Positions 12,501-22,854 of a DNA stretch of 64,000 nt are shown here, one piece after another. Within the stretch, counting starts at the first letter, position 1. Each line of letters starts with the position of its first letter. Origin of the DNA: Mesorhabditis belari (taxonomy: Eukaryota; Nematoda; Chromadorea; Rhabditida; Rhabditidae). The notes below the pieces were generated by a model that did no database searches, was not told the origin of the DNA, and saw nothing but the letters and a program-made list of their open reading frames with translations. A program made the translations under genes and the position numbers. The DNA is taken from NCBI GenBank assembly GCA_958450365.1, contig CAUEEP010000167.1, forward strand, positions 124,001 through 188,000, given 5' to 3'.

Positions 12501-12664
12501 AATCTTGATTGAAACAAACAATGTACAAAATAGCATAAATGGCTGAAAAAATGAAATTGTTTAAAAATGAGAAAGCAATTTATTTGTCAAAAATCGTTAC
12601 CAAACAGAATTCCTGCAATAAAAAAGACGATTATTGGCTCCTTGATTCTTGAATTTTCCAACAT
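9539..12664 (-). CDS. 7TM chemoreceptor, SRG-like (gene A)
   Basis: Putative chemosensory receptor, nine exons: 12601-12664, 12418-12542, 12297-12376, 10648-10740, 10502-10606, 10237-10465, 9933-9983, 9738-9889 and a last one ending near 9539. Start MLENSRIKEPIIVFFIAGIL. Exons 3, 5 and 7 match those of gene B at 44.5-47.9 kb exactly in length (80, 105, 51 bp), phases agree, and the words correspond, e.g. INDRLSLPIR/TNDRLAFPIR, LLVIAENATKF/LLVATENLTKF, SFDGAYFKYTTRLP/SFDGAYFRYTQRWP and TTRAESLLMLQ/TTRAEKLLMYQ. Seven hydrophobic segments are present. SRG-like is my best guess; SRU or SRV are alternatives. The exon 3-4 intron carries two MITEs. The C-terminus is uncertain: the frame runs on past 9738, or a 33-bp intron precedes the last exon. 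Confidence 0.8.
9545..9612 (+). other. tRNA-like sequence overlapping a receptor tail
   Basis: GAGTGGCCTAGTGGATAA resembles a tRNA A box and AGATTCAATCT a weak B box, about 45 nt apart. No clean cloverleaf can be drawn. It coincides with the last codons assigned to the SRG-like gene A, which casts doubt on that C-terminus. Low confidence. Confidence 0.25.
10761..11267. mobile_element. Mariner-type MITE, TTAG(A/G)CTGTCCAG ends
   Basis: Left end TTAGACTGTCCAGGAAGTCT (10763 on) and, complemented, right end TTAGGCTGTCCAGAAAGTCT give a terminal inverted repeat of at least 20 bp. TA flanks the left side. It lies in the SRG-like gene A intron immediately before the exon 4 acceptor. It contains the shared internal module (10975-11075, inverted). 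Confidence 0.8.
11415..12265. repeat. Outer inverted repeat flanking family-A MITE
   Basis: About 45 bp around 11425-11475 (with GATTAGCGGCGGGA and GCATGATATTCA) is matched in inverted orientation at 12190-12235 (TGAATATCATGCG, TCCCGCCGCTAGTCG). The family-A MITE sits between the arms, suggesting insertion into an older palindromic element. Confidence 0.55.
11545..12077. mobile_element. Fold-back mariner MITE, family A, copy 1
   Basis: Ends TTGG(G/C)TTGGTGAATTGAAAA with flanking TA. The same family occurs at 17940-18462 and 45379-45900, here in the opposite orientation. Internally the two halves are inverted copies (11585-11690 against 11770-11870). One side keeps the coding tail of a mariner transposase, about 11950-12010, with GIRKLPVKWAEVVNNNGNYF, so the family is an internally deleted, rearranged mariner. 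Confidence 0.85.
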
Positions 12665-13088
12665 TTCAATCGATAACTGGGAAAGTTTGACCAAATGAAG
12701 GAAATGAAGGAAATGATGGAGATAAATCACACAAAATCTTTCGAAATAAGCTAATTTTGTCGGCTAAAAACCCGCGTAAATCATATTACCTATAAGAAAT
12801 CAAAAAGAAATCAAAAATAGAATGATTTTTCATTCAAAAAGTTGATTAGAATTCATGATTTCATGATTCTCAAATGATTTCAAAAGAAGAAAAAGTATTT
12901 GTATATGTAAAAACTTATTGATAGATCAAAAATTCAGCTTCTAGTAGGAATAGAAGTGATTTGAGTAAACAACACCACCGAGTTTCGCGGTTTTTTCGTT
13001 GGTTTTCGAAGAAATAGAATAGCGATAAAGCTAAGGATTTAACTCGTTTTTTAGGTGCATATGATGCATATTATATTGTAAAATAACC

Positions 13089-13902
13089 TATTAATAGAAA
13101 TTAGCATAAAAGCCAAGTTAGCCCAAGCATTCCCAAAGAGTGAAACTGCCCGCCAAGCAAACGTCCGATAATATTGCTTAACAGCGAGGCAAAAGTTGGG
13201 TTCATCAGGTTGAACAAAGAACTGACAATCATCTGGAATCATTTAATAACTTTATTAGTTTATTTGAAGTGCTTTAGTGAAAATTTAACAAGAAAAGGCT
13301 ATGCTAAGCGGGATTCTCAAAACATTACTTGTAACATCAACAGTGGTCCTGCACGTATTGCCTTTCCACTTTTGTTCAACTGAAAACAATATAATAATAA
13401 TAATAATAATAATATAATAATAAACAAAATAATATAACAATATAATGAAAACAATTGAGTTCTTCCACGATCAAACCTTTTTCAACGGCCGATTCGTGAC
13501 AAAATCCAATGCACATTGGAGGAAATATGCATCATTTTTGATATCTGTATACAGAAAATATCCAAAATCTGGTGATAAAAGATTGGAAATTTGAACAATG
13601 GCCACAATCAACAAATATGGAAGTAACACTTGAGCCCAAGGCCAGCGGAGAGTGTGTCGAAATAGGAGACCATTAATAAAGAATTCAACTTCTCGGAAAT
13701 CATGACTATTTTTGTTCAAAAAAGAAAAGATGAAAGATGAAAAAGGAATGATCAAAATAGTAAAGATGCTCTCGAAAACAAGGAAGTAAAAAGTTCAAAA
13801 TCGCTCTGAACTCAAGTTTATACCTTACAAAGGAAAAAGTTGTTGATCAGTTTGTACAAAAAGGAGAAAACTGCGATAGTCAACGTTTTACATTCAATTT
13901 TC
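13089..13902 (-). pseudogene. SRG-like receptor paralogue, 5'-truncated and frameshifted
   Basis: The exons correspond to gene A: 13477-13705 (229 bp, identical in length to gene A exon 6; FFINGLLFRHTLRWPW, then FVTNRPLKK), 13329-13379 (51 bp; SGKAIRAGPLLMLQ) and 13089-13232 (begins MIVSSLFNLM). The last exon is 144 bp against 152 in gene A, has an in-frame TAA, and resumes a receptor-like frame one register off. A possible upstream exon at 13824-13902 does not fit the expected phase. Exons 1-4 are missing; the mariner at 14.5 kb lies where they would be expected. I infer a decaying copy. An assembly error is the alternative. Confidence 0.65.
13387..13450 (+). repeat. AT-rich trinucleotide microsatellite (AATAAT)n
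   Basis: Imperfect run of ATA/AAT units in the intron of the decayed receptor copy. Confidence 0.8.
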
Positions 13903-14460
13903 CTGAAATTTTAGAGTTTTTGATTCCAGGAATTTCTGGGATTACAATTTTTTCAGTTTTTTCCTTGCTAGCAAGGTCCGTTCTTGTGTAGGTTTGCAAA
14001 GAGTTTGCAACCCTAGAACTATCTATATATGTTGTAACCGATTAAGATTATTATCATACTTTATTCACATATGAATAAGTGTTCACGAAATTACACACAG
14101 AAATAATTGATACACAAAGACAAAGAAGGGTGAGGGAAGGAGTCGAACCGGTGACTAGTCGAGGTTGCACAGCTTGGCATATGGCTGCAATGGCTGCAAA
14201 CAAACAAAAAGTGCAAATAAACTACTCGAATCATAACAAAATGCAACAAATCAACCAAAATTTGACTCCTTCGGGCAGTTTTTGTTATGATGACATCGAC
14301 TGTCGCATTCAACGTTGGCTTTTAAACAATCATAAAATGGATCCTTGAATTTAGACGGCGAATCAACAAAGTTTGTCAACTTATTGTGTATTTAGATAGC
14401 AATTAGATGGCACTTTTTGGCTACAATATTGTCCATTGTATACTCAAAAGGAAATCTTTA
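13903..14460. other. Stretch without gene; possible tRNA-like relic
   Basis: No exon seen. On the minus strand around 14125-14190 the sequence CCGGTTCGACTCC fits a tRNA B box, but I find no paired acceptor stem, so this is at most a fragment. Confidence 0.35.
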
Positions 14461-14462
14461 TA

Positions 14463-15698
14463 TTATTAGGTTGGCAACTTAATAATGACGCGTCACTACT
14501 TAACATGTTTTTTGTAATTTCAAGCGCCGTTTCTTCCCTCTTTTTTGCATATATACAAAGTAAAAGATATCTGCATAAATAACATTTAGTGCTGCAAATT
14601 TCATCATTCGCTTTTTGGCAAAAAATGGAGGACAAAAAATTCCGTATTCGAGCTGCATTGTTCTACGATTTTAAACAAGGAAAATCACCAGCTGAATCTC
14701 ATCGCACGATCATCACTGTTTTTGGGGAGGAAAGTATACACATTCGGTAATGTCAACGATGGTTTCAAAGATTCCAAGGCGGCGATGAAAGCCTCGTAGA
14801 CGAGCCACACCAAGGACATCCTCCAGAAGTGGTCGACGATGACTTGCTCGCCTTAATTGAAGATTGCCCAACACTCACCGTTCGTGAGTTGGCAGAAATA
14901 TTTGAAGTATCCCATACGACAATCAAAAACTATTTACACAAACTTGGGAAAAGAATCGAGTTGGAAAATGGGTTCCTCACGAACTGACCCAAAGCAACAA
15001 AATGTCGCCTCAATTTTGCTACAAAAATGTAAATCAAACGACTTTTTTCACAGGGTTTTGACTTCTGACGAAACTACGAGAACGTTAAGCGCAAAAATCA
15101 ATGGCTATCTGCTGGGCAGACCCCTCAAACCACTCCCAAACCTGATATCCATGGGAAGAAGATAATGCTCTGTTGCTGGTGGTACTTCAAGGGATTGGTG
15201 CATTATGAAGTGCTGAAACCTGGCCAAACCGTCGATGCTGATCTTTATTCGAAGCAATTAATGAGAGTTAACGAGTCTTTGAAGAAATTGGGGCTCAAAC
15301 CGGAGAGAGTCAGATTTTTACACGACAAAGCAAAACCTCACACTGCAAAGATCACTTATAAGAAAATCGAGGAACTTGGCTGGAAAGTTTTGCCCCACGC
15401 GTCTTATTCACCTGATCTGGCTCCTTCAGATTACTTTTTGTTTCGGTCGCTGAAGCACTTTTTGGAGGGAGAAAAGTTCGATGATCATGCTCAGGTCATA
15501 AAAGCAGTGAATGACTACTTCGCCTCAAAAACTCCCAAGTTCTTCGAGGATGGGATCCGGGATTTGCGCAGAAGATGGGAAGAAGTCATAGATACTAATG
15601 GAGAATACCTTTCGAATTGAAAGCTCTTCTTTTGTGTTTTTTTGAAATAAATGATTTGTTACATAAACGCGTCATTATTAAGTTGCCAACCTAATAAT
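14463..15698 (+). mobile_element. Mariner transposon, near full length, defective
   Basis: About 1.24 kb, bounded by inverted ends of about 30 bp, starting TTAGGTTGGCAACTTAATAA at the left, with the same sequence complemented at 15667-15696, and TA flanking. The interior is a mariner transposase reading frame (separate entry). Length, end structure and TA target fit the mariner family. Confidence 0.93.
14624..15620 (+). pseudogene. Mariner transposase with frameshifts
   Basis: Starts MEDKKFRIRAALFYDFKQGK and keeps the N-terminal helix-turn-helix (WFQRFQGGDESLVDEPH, then LAEIFEVSHTTIKNYLHKLGK). The frame is then broken (a TAA at about 14748, shifts near 14950-15110) and resumes at 15165-15620. 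That block has the second catalytic Asp in FLHDKAKPHTA and the third in YSPDLAPSDYFLF, with the usual end GIRDLRRRWEEVIDTNGEYL. The His-Asp-Asn of active mariners is His-Asp-Lys here. With at least one stop and frameshifts it cannot make active transposase, but damage is modest, so the insertion is not very old. Confidence 0.9.
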
Positions 15699-16018
15699 AG
15701 AAAATATTTTTCGGATTATGAATGGATTGGGAAGCTGAATGGGAACAATAGGCAAAAACAATAAAATATCCTCTCAAAAATATTTTTAATGATTTAATGG
15801 ATAAATTTGAAAATATTTTGTCGTCATCCTGTGTTTTTTTCATATTTTTTACGTATTTTAAAAGCTAGAATATTACAAAATATTTTCTGTTTAGCATGAC
15901 CTTTTCGTTTTCTAAAGAATGTTGATAAAAGTGCATCTCAAAAGCTTTCATTGGGTATAAAAGCAAAGTGAATTTGAGTTAAATCAGCGGTAATCATACA
16001 CCGAAATCAATTAAAAAC
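15699..16018. other. AT-rich intergenic stretch, putative promoter side of peptide gene
   Basis: Nothing coding is seen. GGGTATAAAAGC (15954-15965) is a good TATA-type sequence about 60 bp before the ATG of the cysteine-rich peptide gene. Confidence 0.5.
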
Positions 16019-16519
16019 ATGCGTTTTGGTCTTTTCTTCGTTTTCTTCTTCTCAATGGTTCTTTTTGGATTCTCGGTGAGTTTGTTTTATGCTAAAGTGA
16101 GTCAATTATTTGTTATTCTGTTTAGAGTGCTCAAACTGGTGCTCCGACGCACGCTTGTATCACCGATGATCAATGTTCTGATGGACAAGTTTGTCTTTTT
16201 TAAATTAACAATAGCTACAACAAGGCTAAAGCTTCCAAAAGTCACATTAGTATGAAAAATCTGCATATAAAAAACTCCATTCTTGCCAAAATCCTGGTCA
16301 GTTCATACATCGGCAGTAATTTGCTTATTTTAAGAAACCAATCATTCATTGAAGGCAAAAGAATAAAGTTTTCAAAATTTTAGCTTACCAAAAACATTTC
16401 AGACTTGTTGTACACTTCCAATCGATGCACCCCTTTGCAAAATTGCCAAAGTAAGTAAAATTTAGTTAACCGAAATAATAATGTTTTAGTGTGGCGCCTG
16501 CTTTGATGAATGCCCCTAA
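16019..16519 (+). CDS. Small secreted cysteine-rich peptide
   Basis: Four exons: 16019-16075, 16126-16188, 16403-16450 and 16490-16519, all phase 0 with GT-AG introns, giving 65 residues. The first exon is a strong signal peptide (MRFGLFFVFFFSMVLFGFS). The mature part of about 45 residues has eight cysteines with spacing C-x6-C-x4-CC-x8-C-x4-C-x2-C-x3-C, including ACITDDQCSDGQTCC. AATAAA follows at 16546. The CSDGQTCC motif resembles WAP-like or other defence/knottin peptides, but I cannot name a family. An extracellular role, possibly defence-related, is inference only. Confidence 0.75.
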
Positions 16520-16742
16520 AGTGAAGCCTCAAATCATTTCTCGCAAATAAATACATCCAAAATCAACAACAAAACAATTGAAAACTCAAGTAAAGCCCTG
16601 TTTGAATTCATTTATTCAGTCAAACAAAATAGATAGATACTTTATTCAAGACATGAAATAAAGTGCGCAAGATTTAAGATTAATACACATGAATTCATAC
16701 ACATAAACACGAAAAGGACCGATAAAAAGCAGCACGACATCC

Positions 16743-17293
16743 AGGGTGCGCCATAATTGTCGCAACAAGATAAAGTTCTGATTTTAAGGTAGACAAGAGC
16801 AAAAAAGGTACATTTTTAACTGAATCACATTTATTGTACATTAACAATTATAAATCAACTATCAAATTTGAATCGGCCACCATGAGGATTTGAGCAGGCG
16901 TTTCGAGAAGGCGTCAACGGTGGGCTGGATCTACCAAATAGGCTGGATCGAGCTCTTCCCATGCTTCCAACAGTGATTTCTTCAAATAGATGTTTTTGTG
17001 GAGCTTTGAACAAGCTTTGACTTCTAGGACCGACCACACTGAAAAATCCATTGGGTTGAGGTCTGGAGAGCTAGGTGGCCACTCAGAAAAAGAAATCAAG
17101 TTCGGGAAGTTGTTTTGGCAGAACTCTTGGACTTTCTTGGATTTGTGGGCCGGTGCGCCATCTTGATGATAAGTCCAAATGCGATTTTCAAAATGTTTAC
17201 GAGCCCAGGGCAAGAGTTCATCCTTGAGAAGAGCCAGGTAGTTATCGAAATTGACTTTGCGACATCTTGTTGCGACAATTATGGCACACTCTG
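16743..17293 (-). mobile_element. Tc1/mariner-type element remnant with transposase fragment
   Basis: Terminal inverted repeat GTGCGCCATAATTGTCGCAA at the left (16746 on), matched at 17258-17290 by its complement with few changes. On the minus strand it encodes the catalytic half of a DDE transposase: YHQDGAPAHKSKKVQEF (second Asp) and WPPSSPDLNPMDFSVWS (third Asp). The 5' half is missing. It is a different lineage from the mariner at 14.5 kb (SPDLNP rather than SPDLAP). Confidence 0.85.
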
Positions 17294-17939
17294 TGATGTA
17301 TGTAATATATGGTAGCACAGATAAAGTCAAGAATCCACTAGAACTTCAAGATCAAAATATAGATCAAGAGACTATAGATATTTTCAAGATTTCAAGACTA
17401 TTTGACTCTCTCAAAACTCTAGGAAGTTGATTTCAAATTCTGGCAGTTCTTATTGGAAAAAAGTTATACACAAAATTATTGTAGATGCCCGAAATTTCTA
17501 AAACAAAAGCTACAAAACAAAAGCTCTTCTGTTAGCTATAAAAAGGTTAAAAACTAATTGTCAGTTGAGAGGAATTGAGTTAAATTTCCGTTTCTATTTC
17601 TATATTCAGTTCCATTTCCATTATCAATGTTCTCTTTGAAAATCATGAAAACCATTCGATCTTCTTCATCATCATGAATAGCTTGAGGTAAATGTAGATA
17701 TTTTATGTATAAAAAAGAAACCGCTTATGAATCTGGGGAGCTTTATGCATAAAAGAATGAGAAGTTTAAAGCGAAAGAGGCCAAGAACGATGAGACAACA
17801 AGTTGGCGGATTTCTTGCCATTTTAGTCAAGACAAAATATCGGAGAAATAAACATAGATAAAAATAGAAATATGGATATATTTAGAAGTATAATATTCAT
17901 TATATAAAAAGCAATATTACTTAACAATTGTATTTTATC
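17294..17939. other. Intergenic, nothing recognised
   Basis: Short repeated words (CAAGACTAT/CAAGATTTCAAGA) near 17340-17410. No exon or RNA gene is evident. Confidence 0.4.
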
Positions 17940-18462
17940 TATTGGGTTGCTGAATTGAAAACTGCCGGACTTTGAAATAAAATTTATTCAACATAAAACC
18001 ATCAATTCATTCCAAATAATTTCCATTATTATTGACGACTTCTGCGCATTTTACAGGCAATTTGGGGATTCCTCTTTCGTAGTAGGATTTTGGTTTGTGT
18101 GTGAGACAAGTGTGAGAATCAAAAATCGAGGACTGGAGATGTCCCAGTTTGAGCACTTTCTTCAAAAGAAACCGACTTTGGTGTCAATAGAAAAGTTGTG
18201 GAGAACCAAAAATTAGGCTTATAGCCAAATTTCCAAAAAGATACACTTAGTAGTTTCGCTTAAAATGCAAGTTTTGTGAAAATTCGTAAATTTGGCATTT
18301 CTTGAAAACCAGCTTTTGAATCGTTCTGAAAATCTGGATATAAGCTTAATTTTTGATTCTCTACAACTTTTCCATTAACGCCAAAATGGGTTTCTTTTGA
18401 AGAAAGTGCTCAAACTGTGACATATGACAATAGCCGGCAGTTTTCAATTCACCAACCCAATA
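17940..18462. mobile_element. Fold-back mariner MITE, family A, copy 2
   Basis: Starts TTGGGTTGCTGAATTGAAAA and ends with the complement TTTTCAATTCACCAACCCAA, flanked by TA. It is closely similar along its whole length to 45379-45900 in the same orientation. Inverted internal halves are at 18140-18240 and 18320-18420. Confidence 0.88.
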
Positions 18463-19186
18463 CAAGTACTTGTTACCAATCTCTATATCTTTTTTCGGAG
18501 CCCAGATTTGTTCTACACGAAAATGATCTTTTTTAGTTTTCCAACCGATTTCACAAGGTCATTTAAAGGAAAATTATTGAATTTTTTAAAAAAACCTCTT
18601 GAACCGATAAGTTCACTTTCTAGAAAACTAGTAGTTTGGCACATTGATAGTTTAAATAATGAAAAACTTGCCAAAGAATTACAGCTCTCGATAAAAATCA
18701 CATTTTTCAATCCGAATTCTCAGCCTAGATTTCGAGCTTTTATCCGGAAAAACATCCCATTTTTTACCAAAAAAGACAACGCAAAACACACATTTCAATG
18801 GAAAAAAAGAGCCAAATTGACCACAAAGATCATCAAATGTTCCATATTTTTGAATAACAAAGCTTGATCGGTTTAAAAACATCCACGTTGAAAAACAAGC
18901 TCTTGAAAGCACATTTGGATAGACTAAATCGCGCAAATCCAATTTTCTGATGATCTATCTGATATTGCTAGTTTTCTTAAGCTATTTTCATGGAAAATCA
19001 GCCCTTTGCCCTCCTTCATCGATCGCTGTTCCATCTCAAAACCTCTGCGTCGCTTTGTTAAAAAAAAGTTTGTTTTAATCCTGACAAGGAGGGTTTTCAA
19101 GGACATTTGATACAAGGAACACCGATTGTTTTAGAGTTCTAGGTTCTTAGTTCAATTCTGAGAAAGAAAAAACGAACTTGCTTTAG
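18463..19186 (+). other. Unassigned stretch with a 147-codon open frame
   Basis: An open frame from 18424 to 18867 begins inside the MITE end, so its start is not a natural gene start. Its residues are low-complexity (many K, F, N) and match no family I know. Because it lies just upstream of the lectin-like gene, it may hide that gene's first exon, but I could not place a signal peptide. A minus-strand frame over 18924-19115 looks no better. Confidence 0.3.
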
Positions 19187-20322
19187 ATCTAACCTTTTGT
19201 GAAGCGGAAACTCACTGTAAGAGGATTGGTGGCCACCTTTTTCAACCCAAAAACAAACAATCGATCGATGATGTTCGGAAAGCATTAATTGGTTTGTGAT
19301 ATTTTGATAACAATATGACTTCTATGTTTGTAAACTGTTTTTAATTTAATTACAAAATATTTAGCCACTGTTGAAGGCAAAAACATTAATGTCGCTTGGG
19401 TAGGAATTATCTCAAACCCGGTGACTGGAAAGGATTTGTTTTTGAATGGAACTGATGCCACCAACGATTTGCCTCGTAAGATTGTTTATCGAAAAATCTA
19501 GACTACTTTTTCAGTTCCGCTCTTTTGGGTGAACACGAAAAATGCGACCGCTTATTCTGACGCGTGGGAAAGTTGTTGGTTTAGCTTGCCGAATTCCACC
19601 GATTGCGAGTGGGTTTTCGGGAATGACTAGAACTAGTACTAGTACAATGATTGATATGGGTTTACCCCGCCAATTCTTGATTAGTCCAGTCCATTAGCTG
19701 AAGTCAGGCTTTGTAGTCCAGTCAAGTCAGCCCACCGGACTGAAATCTCAAATCGCTGGACTGGACTAGATCAACTGGACGGAACTATGTTCCCAAACAT
19801 GCCTAAAGCAAACTACTCTACTATCTACTACTTTAAATTTTGAAGCCCATTTTTGAGTACAAATTTAGAAACATTGTCAAACAGACAAAATGCTACGTTA
19901 AACCAATTCAAAAATACTCAACCAATCCGAGAGCTGACCACGATCTCTTCCTCCAATTCATCAAAATACAGGTTTGAATGTGTGGAAAGAAAGTATTTAA
20001 CTCAATGTTTGACTGAAACTTTAACTTTTAGCTTGATATGACGCCAATGTGGAAAAATGACCCATCATGTGTCCAACTCGTAAACCGTACTTTTTTCAAA
20101 GGATATAAGCCAAAGTGTGAGTTTACTTTTGAAGCTAGATACAATCTTTTTATCTATTAATCAAAGTTACAAGTATATACAATTAACCAAAGTTTAGTTA
20201 ACAAGAATGAGCCCTCGATTGCTCTCATTATGAACGTTAATAGTGGAGCGGAAAATCCCGATCTTTACCTCACACTGACCAGTCACAAATTTCCAGCTGT
20301 TTGTCAAATAAACTCTAAATGA
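19187..20322 (+). CDS. C-type-lectin-like domain protein (5' exon not found)
   Basis: Exons 19187-19291, 19365-19475, 19515-19612, 20032-20116 and 20198-20322, consistent in phase. The first readable exon has the CTLD opening F-C-E-A-E-T-H-C-K-R-I-G-G-H-L, matching the family pattern F.EAE..C...GGHL. Later exons carry NVAWVGIISNPVTGK, LFWVNTKNATAYSDAWESCW and the closing CTLD cysteine in KFPAVCQINSK. The usual calcium-binding EPN and WND motifs are not seen, so sugar binding is doubtful. The protein is probably secreted, but the exon with the signal peptide is not located upstream. Intron 3 (19613-20031) holds repeated AGTCCAGTC/GGACTGG words. Confidence 0.65.
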
Positions 20323-20980
20323 TTTTGTTTACAAAAGAACTTGGGGAATTAAACCATGGATAAACTAGATTGAGAACTTCACCAGCTCATCTCGCATAAC
20401 ATTAGAGCTGAACGAAATCGTAGCACTTGTTTAAAGCTATATTTGGACAGGGACAAGTTCCAATACACTTTTTCTGATAAGCAATAAATCAAGTTAAGGT
20501 AGTTCGGGTTCATGACTCTTGGTTGGTTAAAATTCAGATGGTTGATAAAGGTCAAGTTCAGACGGTTTGAAAGTTCAAGTGGTTTATTTTTAGGCCCATA
20601 ACTGTGTCGTATGAAGTTGATTTTAGTGTCGTTAGTTGGGTTGTACGATTTCCCATAGAATGACACTAAAATGGGCCTAATTAGACCAAGATAAAGCGTT
20701 GGATCTAAAAATAAACCACCTGTTTAAACTTGAACCACCCAAACCACCTGAACTTTTACGCTACCCCTTGGAAAGTCCGATAGCTATTGTAACGGAAAAA
20801 AGTTTTCAGTGCAAATTGGCCAGCTTTGAAGGTCTGAAATTCATATTAAGAAAATCAATCCTGGCCCAAAAAAGCAAAATAGTAAAGCATATTTTCGTTG
20901 AAAAGTGGCCAATGCACTGACTCACTCACAATTCCCTTTGAATAAAAGTTCTTTATTTTCTAGTTTCCTATCCTTTTTAA
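20323..20980. repeat. Intergenic with imperfect inverted repeat
   Basis: TTCAAGTGGTTTATTTTTAG (20572-20591) and the complement in ATCTAAAAATAAACCACCTG (20702-20721) form arms around a short centre that also contains a self-complementary AGTGTCGTTAG...CTAACGACACT-like patch. Repeated GTTCAGG/GGTTCAAG words extend outward. This is probably a relic fold-back element; no gene is seen. Confidence 0.45.
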
Positions 20981-20984
20981 ACAA

Positions 20985-21295
20985 AACTTGGTCCACTCTG
21001 AAGCGCCTTTGCGCGGAATCCGCATTTTTTCACAAATTCTTAAAAATGACATACAGGGAAAAACGCTGAACAGATTTGTCTGAAAATTTGAATACTTACC
21101 TAGCTTTTTATACTCTATCTTTCATCTATAAACATCGAAATAGGTTTCTGTGGAAGAAAGTGGTCCAATCGCACTATCTAGCTTTCTTCATTTTCATTTC
21201 CTCAACTTATTGACATCTAAAAAACCCCAAAAACGAAGCTTTTTCCACTCTGACAACTACTTTTAAGCTTTTCGCCTTTTGAATAAAAAAACCGT
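20985..21295. mobile_element. MITE relic carrying the shared internal module
   Basis: No terminal repeats could be found, but 21070-21165 contains the module seen in many MITEs here (CTGAAAATTTG, CTCTATCTTTC, AGGTTTCTGTGGAAGAAAGT). I infer a decayed element. Confidence 0.5.
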
Positions 21296-21304
21296 AATTT
21301 AATT

Positions 21305-21526
21305 AGTACATTGCTTGTTTCTAAAAAGTGGCATGAAGAACTGTTACCGAGAGTGTTCAACCTAATATATGGTGTAAGATTTGAGAAACTCGATTCACGA
21401 AAAGAGCTCTTGGAAAAGCTGTTGTTTAGCTTTTCTGCTGAAAAGCTTTTCGAGAGGTGTTTGAAAAAGTCTTATTTGGAAAACATCAGCTACAAAGAAA
21501 AGATGAGATATTGCTTGAGAAGTTAG
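21305..21526 (+). other. Unassigned 70-codon open frame, possible exon
   Basis: Reads LVSKKWHEELLPRVFNL then RKELLEKLLFSFSAEKLFE. LVSKKW followed by LLP is reminiscent of the second half of an F-box, but the start of an F-box is not visible upstream and the frame begins inside an AT-rich stretch. It may be an exon of an undetected gene. Confidence 0.25.
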
Positions 21527-21587
21527 AAGCATCCTTCAATGGGAAATGTATTGAAATAATTGATTTGGGACAAGGAAAACCTTAAAA

Positions 21588-22011
21588 CTAACACTGTGAA
21601 TCGATTCCCCAACCCCGAAAACCCCGGGTACAATTTCTCTGTTCAAAAATTTGAAGTTTTTGAACTTTAAAATGCAGAAAAGAGAATCGCTGTGTGTTCC
21701 CTTTGTGCGAACACAATCGCGCTCGATCTGGCATAGCACGACTGGCCATATAGTCCCTTTTCACTTTTCCAATCGGAAGCGTCCAGTTTGCGTCATCCGG
21801 TAACCAATCCGTTGTCTGCGCCATGTGGTCACCGCTTCCCAAAACTAACCCGGCGGTAGAATTGGTGAACCCGGTTCCGGCTCATTTTGACCACTATGGC
21901 GGGTTCTCCGTCGGTCGGAATGGGATCCCAAGTGCCTATAACAGGGTGCTGAAGGGAGCCGCTGTGAATTTTTGGATTCATCGCAAGGATTTCGGTCCGT
22001 AGGGGCAGCAA
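21588..22011 (-). other. Coding-like, GC-richer block; strand uncertain
   Basis: This block of about 400 bp is clearly richer in GC than its surroundings and has open frames on both strands. Minus strand: 22011-21860 (IHSGSLQHPVIGTWDPIPTD), followed after a possible 34-bp GT-AG intron by WLPDDANWTLPIGKVKRD. Plus strand: 21772-22003 (AHFDHYGGFSVGRNGIPSAY). I recognise neither. The base composition suggests a real exon or a recent insertion; I slightly favour the minus strand because the two frames join in phase at the putative splice. Confidence 0.3.
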
Positions 22012-22854
22012 GAACTCATGAAACCAAACGAGTTAACAGGCTTAAGGAACACAGATGATGTTGGCCTAAAATCGAAGGCCTAAAATGGCCCAAAATGAAG
22101 CTTTTTTGAAAAACATAAGCTCTAGAAGACGACGAAACAAAAAGAGTTCCTTTATGCTATTTTCATATAACTTTAGTTGGCGGTATTTTCTCACGGAAAA
22201 CCCGGGCATGGCTATTACCAGCTATTACCAGAAACACATTCTCCAGAAAATGATCATTTGTGACCCCTCAACTTAAAAGTCGCCCAAGTCTTCAATAATC
22301 AATTCAATTCAAAATCCTTTGCACTATTTTGTAGAGGTGATTCAGGACTTTCGAACAGTATACAACACTTATTGGTTGAAGCTTTCAATCTTGGAAAGAT
22401 ATGTGAGCGCTGGTTTCATTCTCACCACCCTAATGGTATTAATACCCGTTGTTGACCCAAGACAGTCAAAATATATAGTCAATGACCCTTTGTTTGCATT
22501 ATTTTGCAAAGGTTGCGCATTTTTGATTTTTTGCCGGCCTTCAAATAAAAATTTTCGAGAAATACAAACAGAATTTGAAATCACAACGATTTTAGATGTT
22601 CTGTATCAAATTTTCGAAACGATAAATGTATTTGATTTCAAAATTTTCAAAAATTGCCGATTAATTTCAATTCTGTTTGTGACTTTTGAGAATTATCAAA
22701 TTCTTTTCCTCAATTCCTCAATAAAAGAAAACAAAAAAAACGAAATTTTTTTAGACTTTATTGACTTTTAAATTCACTAAAAGAATTTAAAAATAGACTT
22801 TATAAAGAAAAGGATTCAGAATTTCTTTATCAGCACACGTATTCATGAGAAAAA
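22012..22854. other. Intergenic, nothing recognised
   Basis: A 150-codon frame at 22319-22771 is AT-rich, lacks upstream splice or promoter support and resembles no family; I treat it as non-coding. Confidence 0.35.

Noticed and set aside
18424..18867. 147-codon open frame considered as a gene
   Set aside because: Its ATG lies in the terminal repeat of a MITE and the same start occurs in the other MITE copy at 11583 on the other strand, so it is not a gene start.
22319..22771. 150-codon open frame
   Set aside because: AT-rich, no recognisable domain, no splice or promoter context, and residue composition as expected from random AT-rich DNA.
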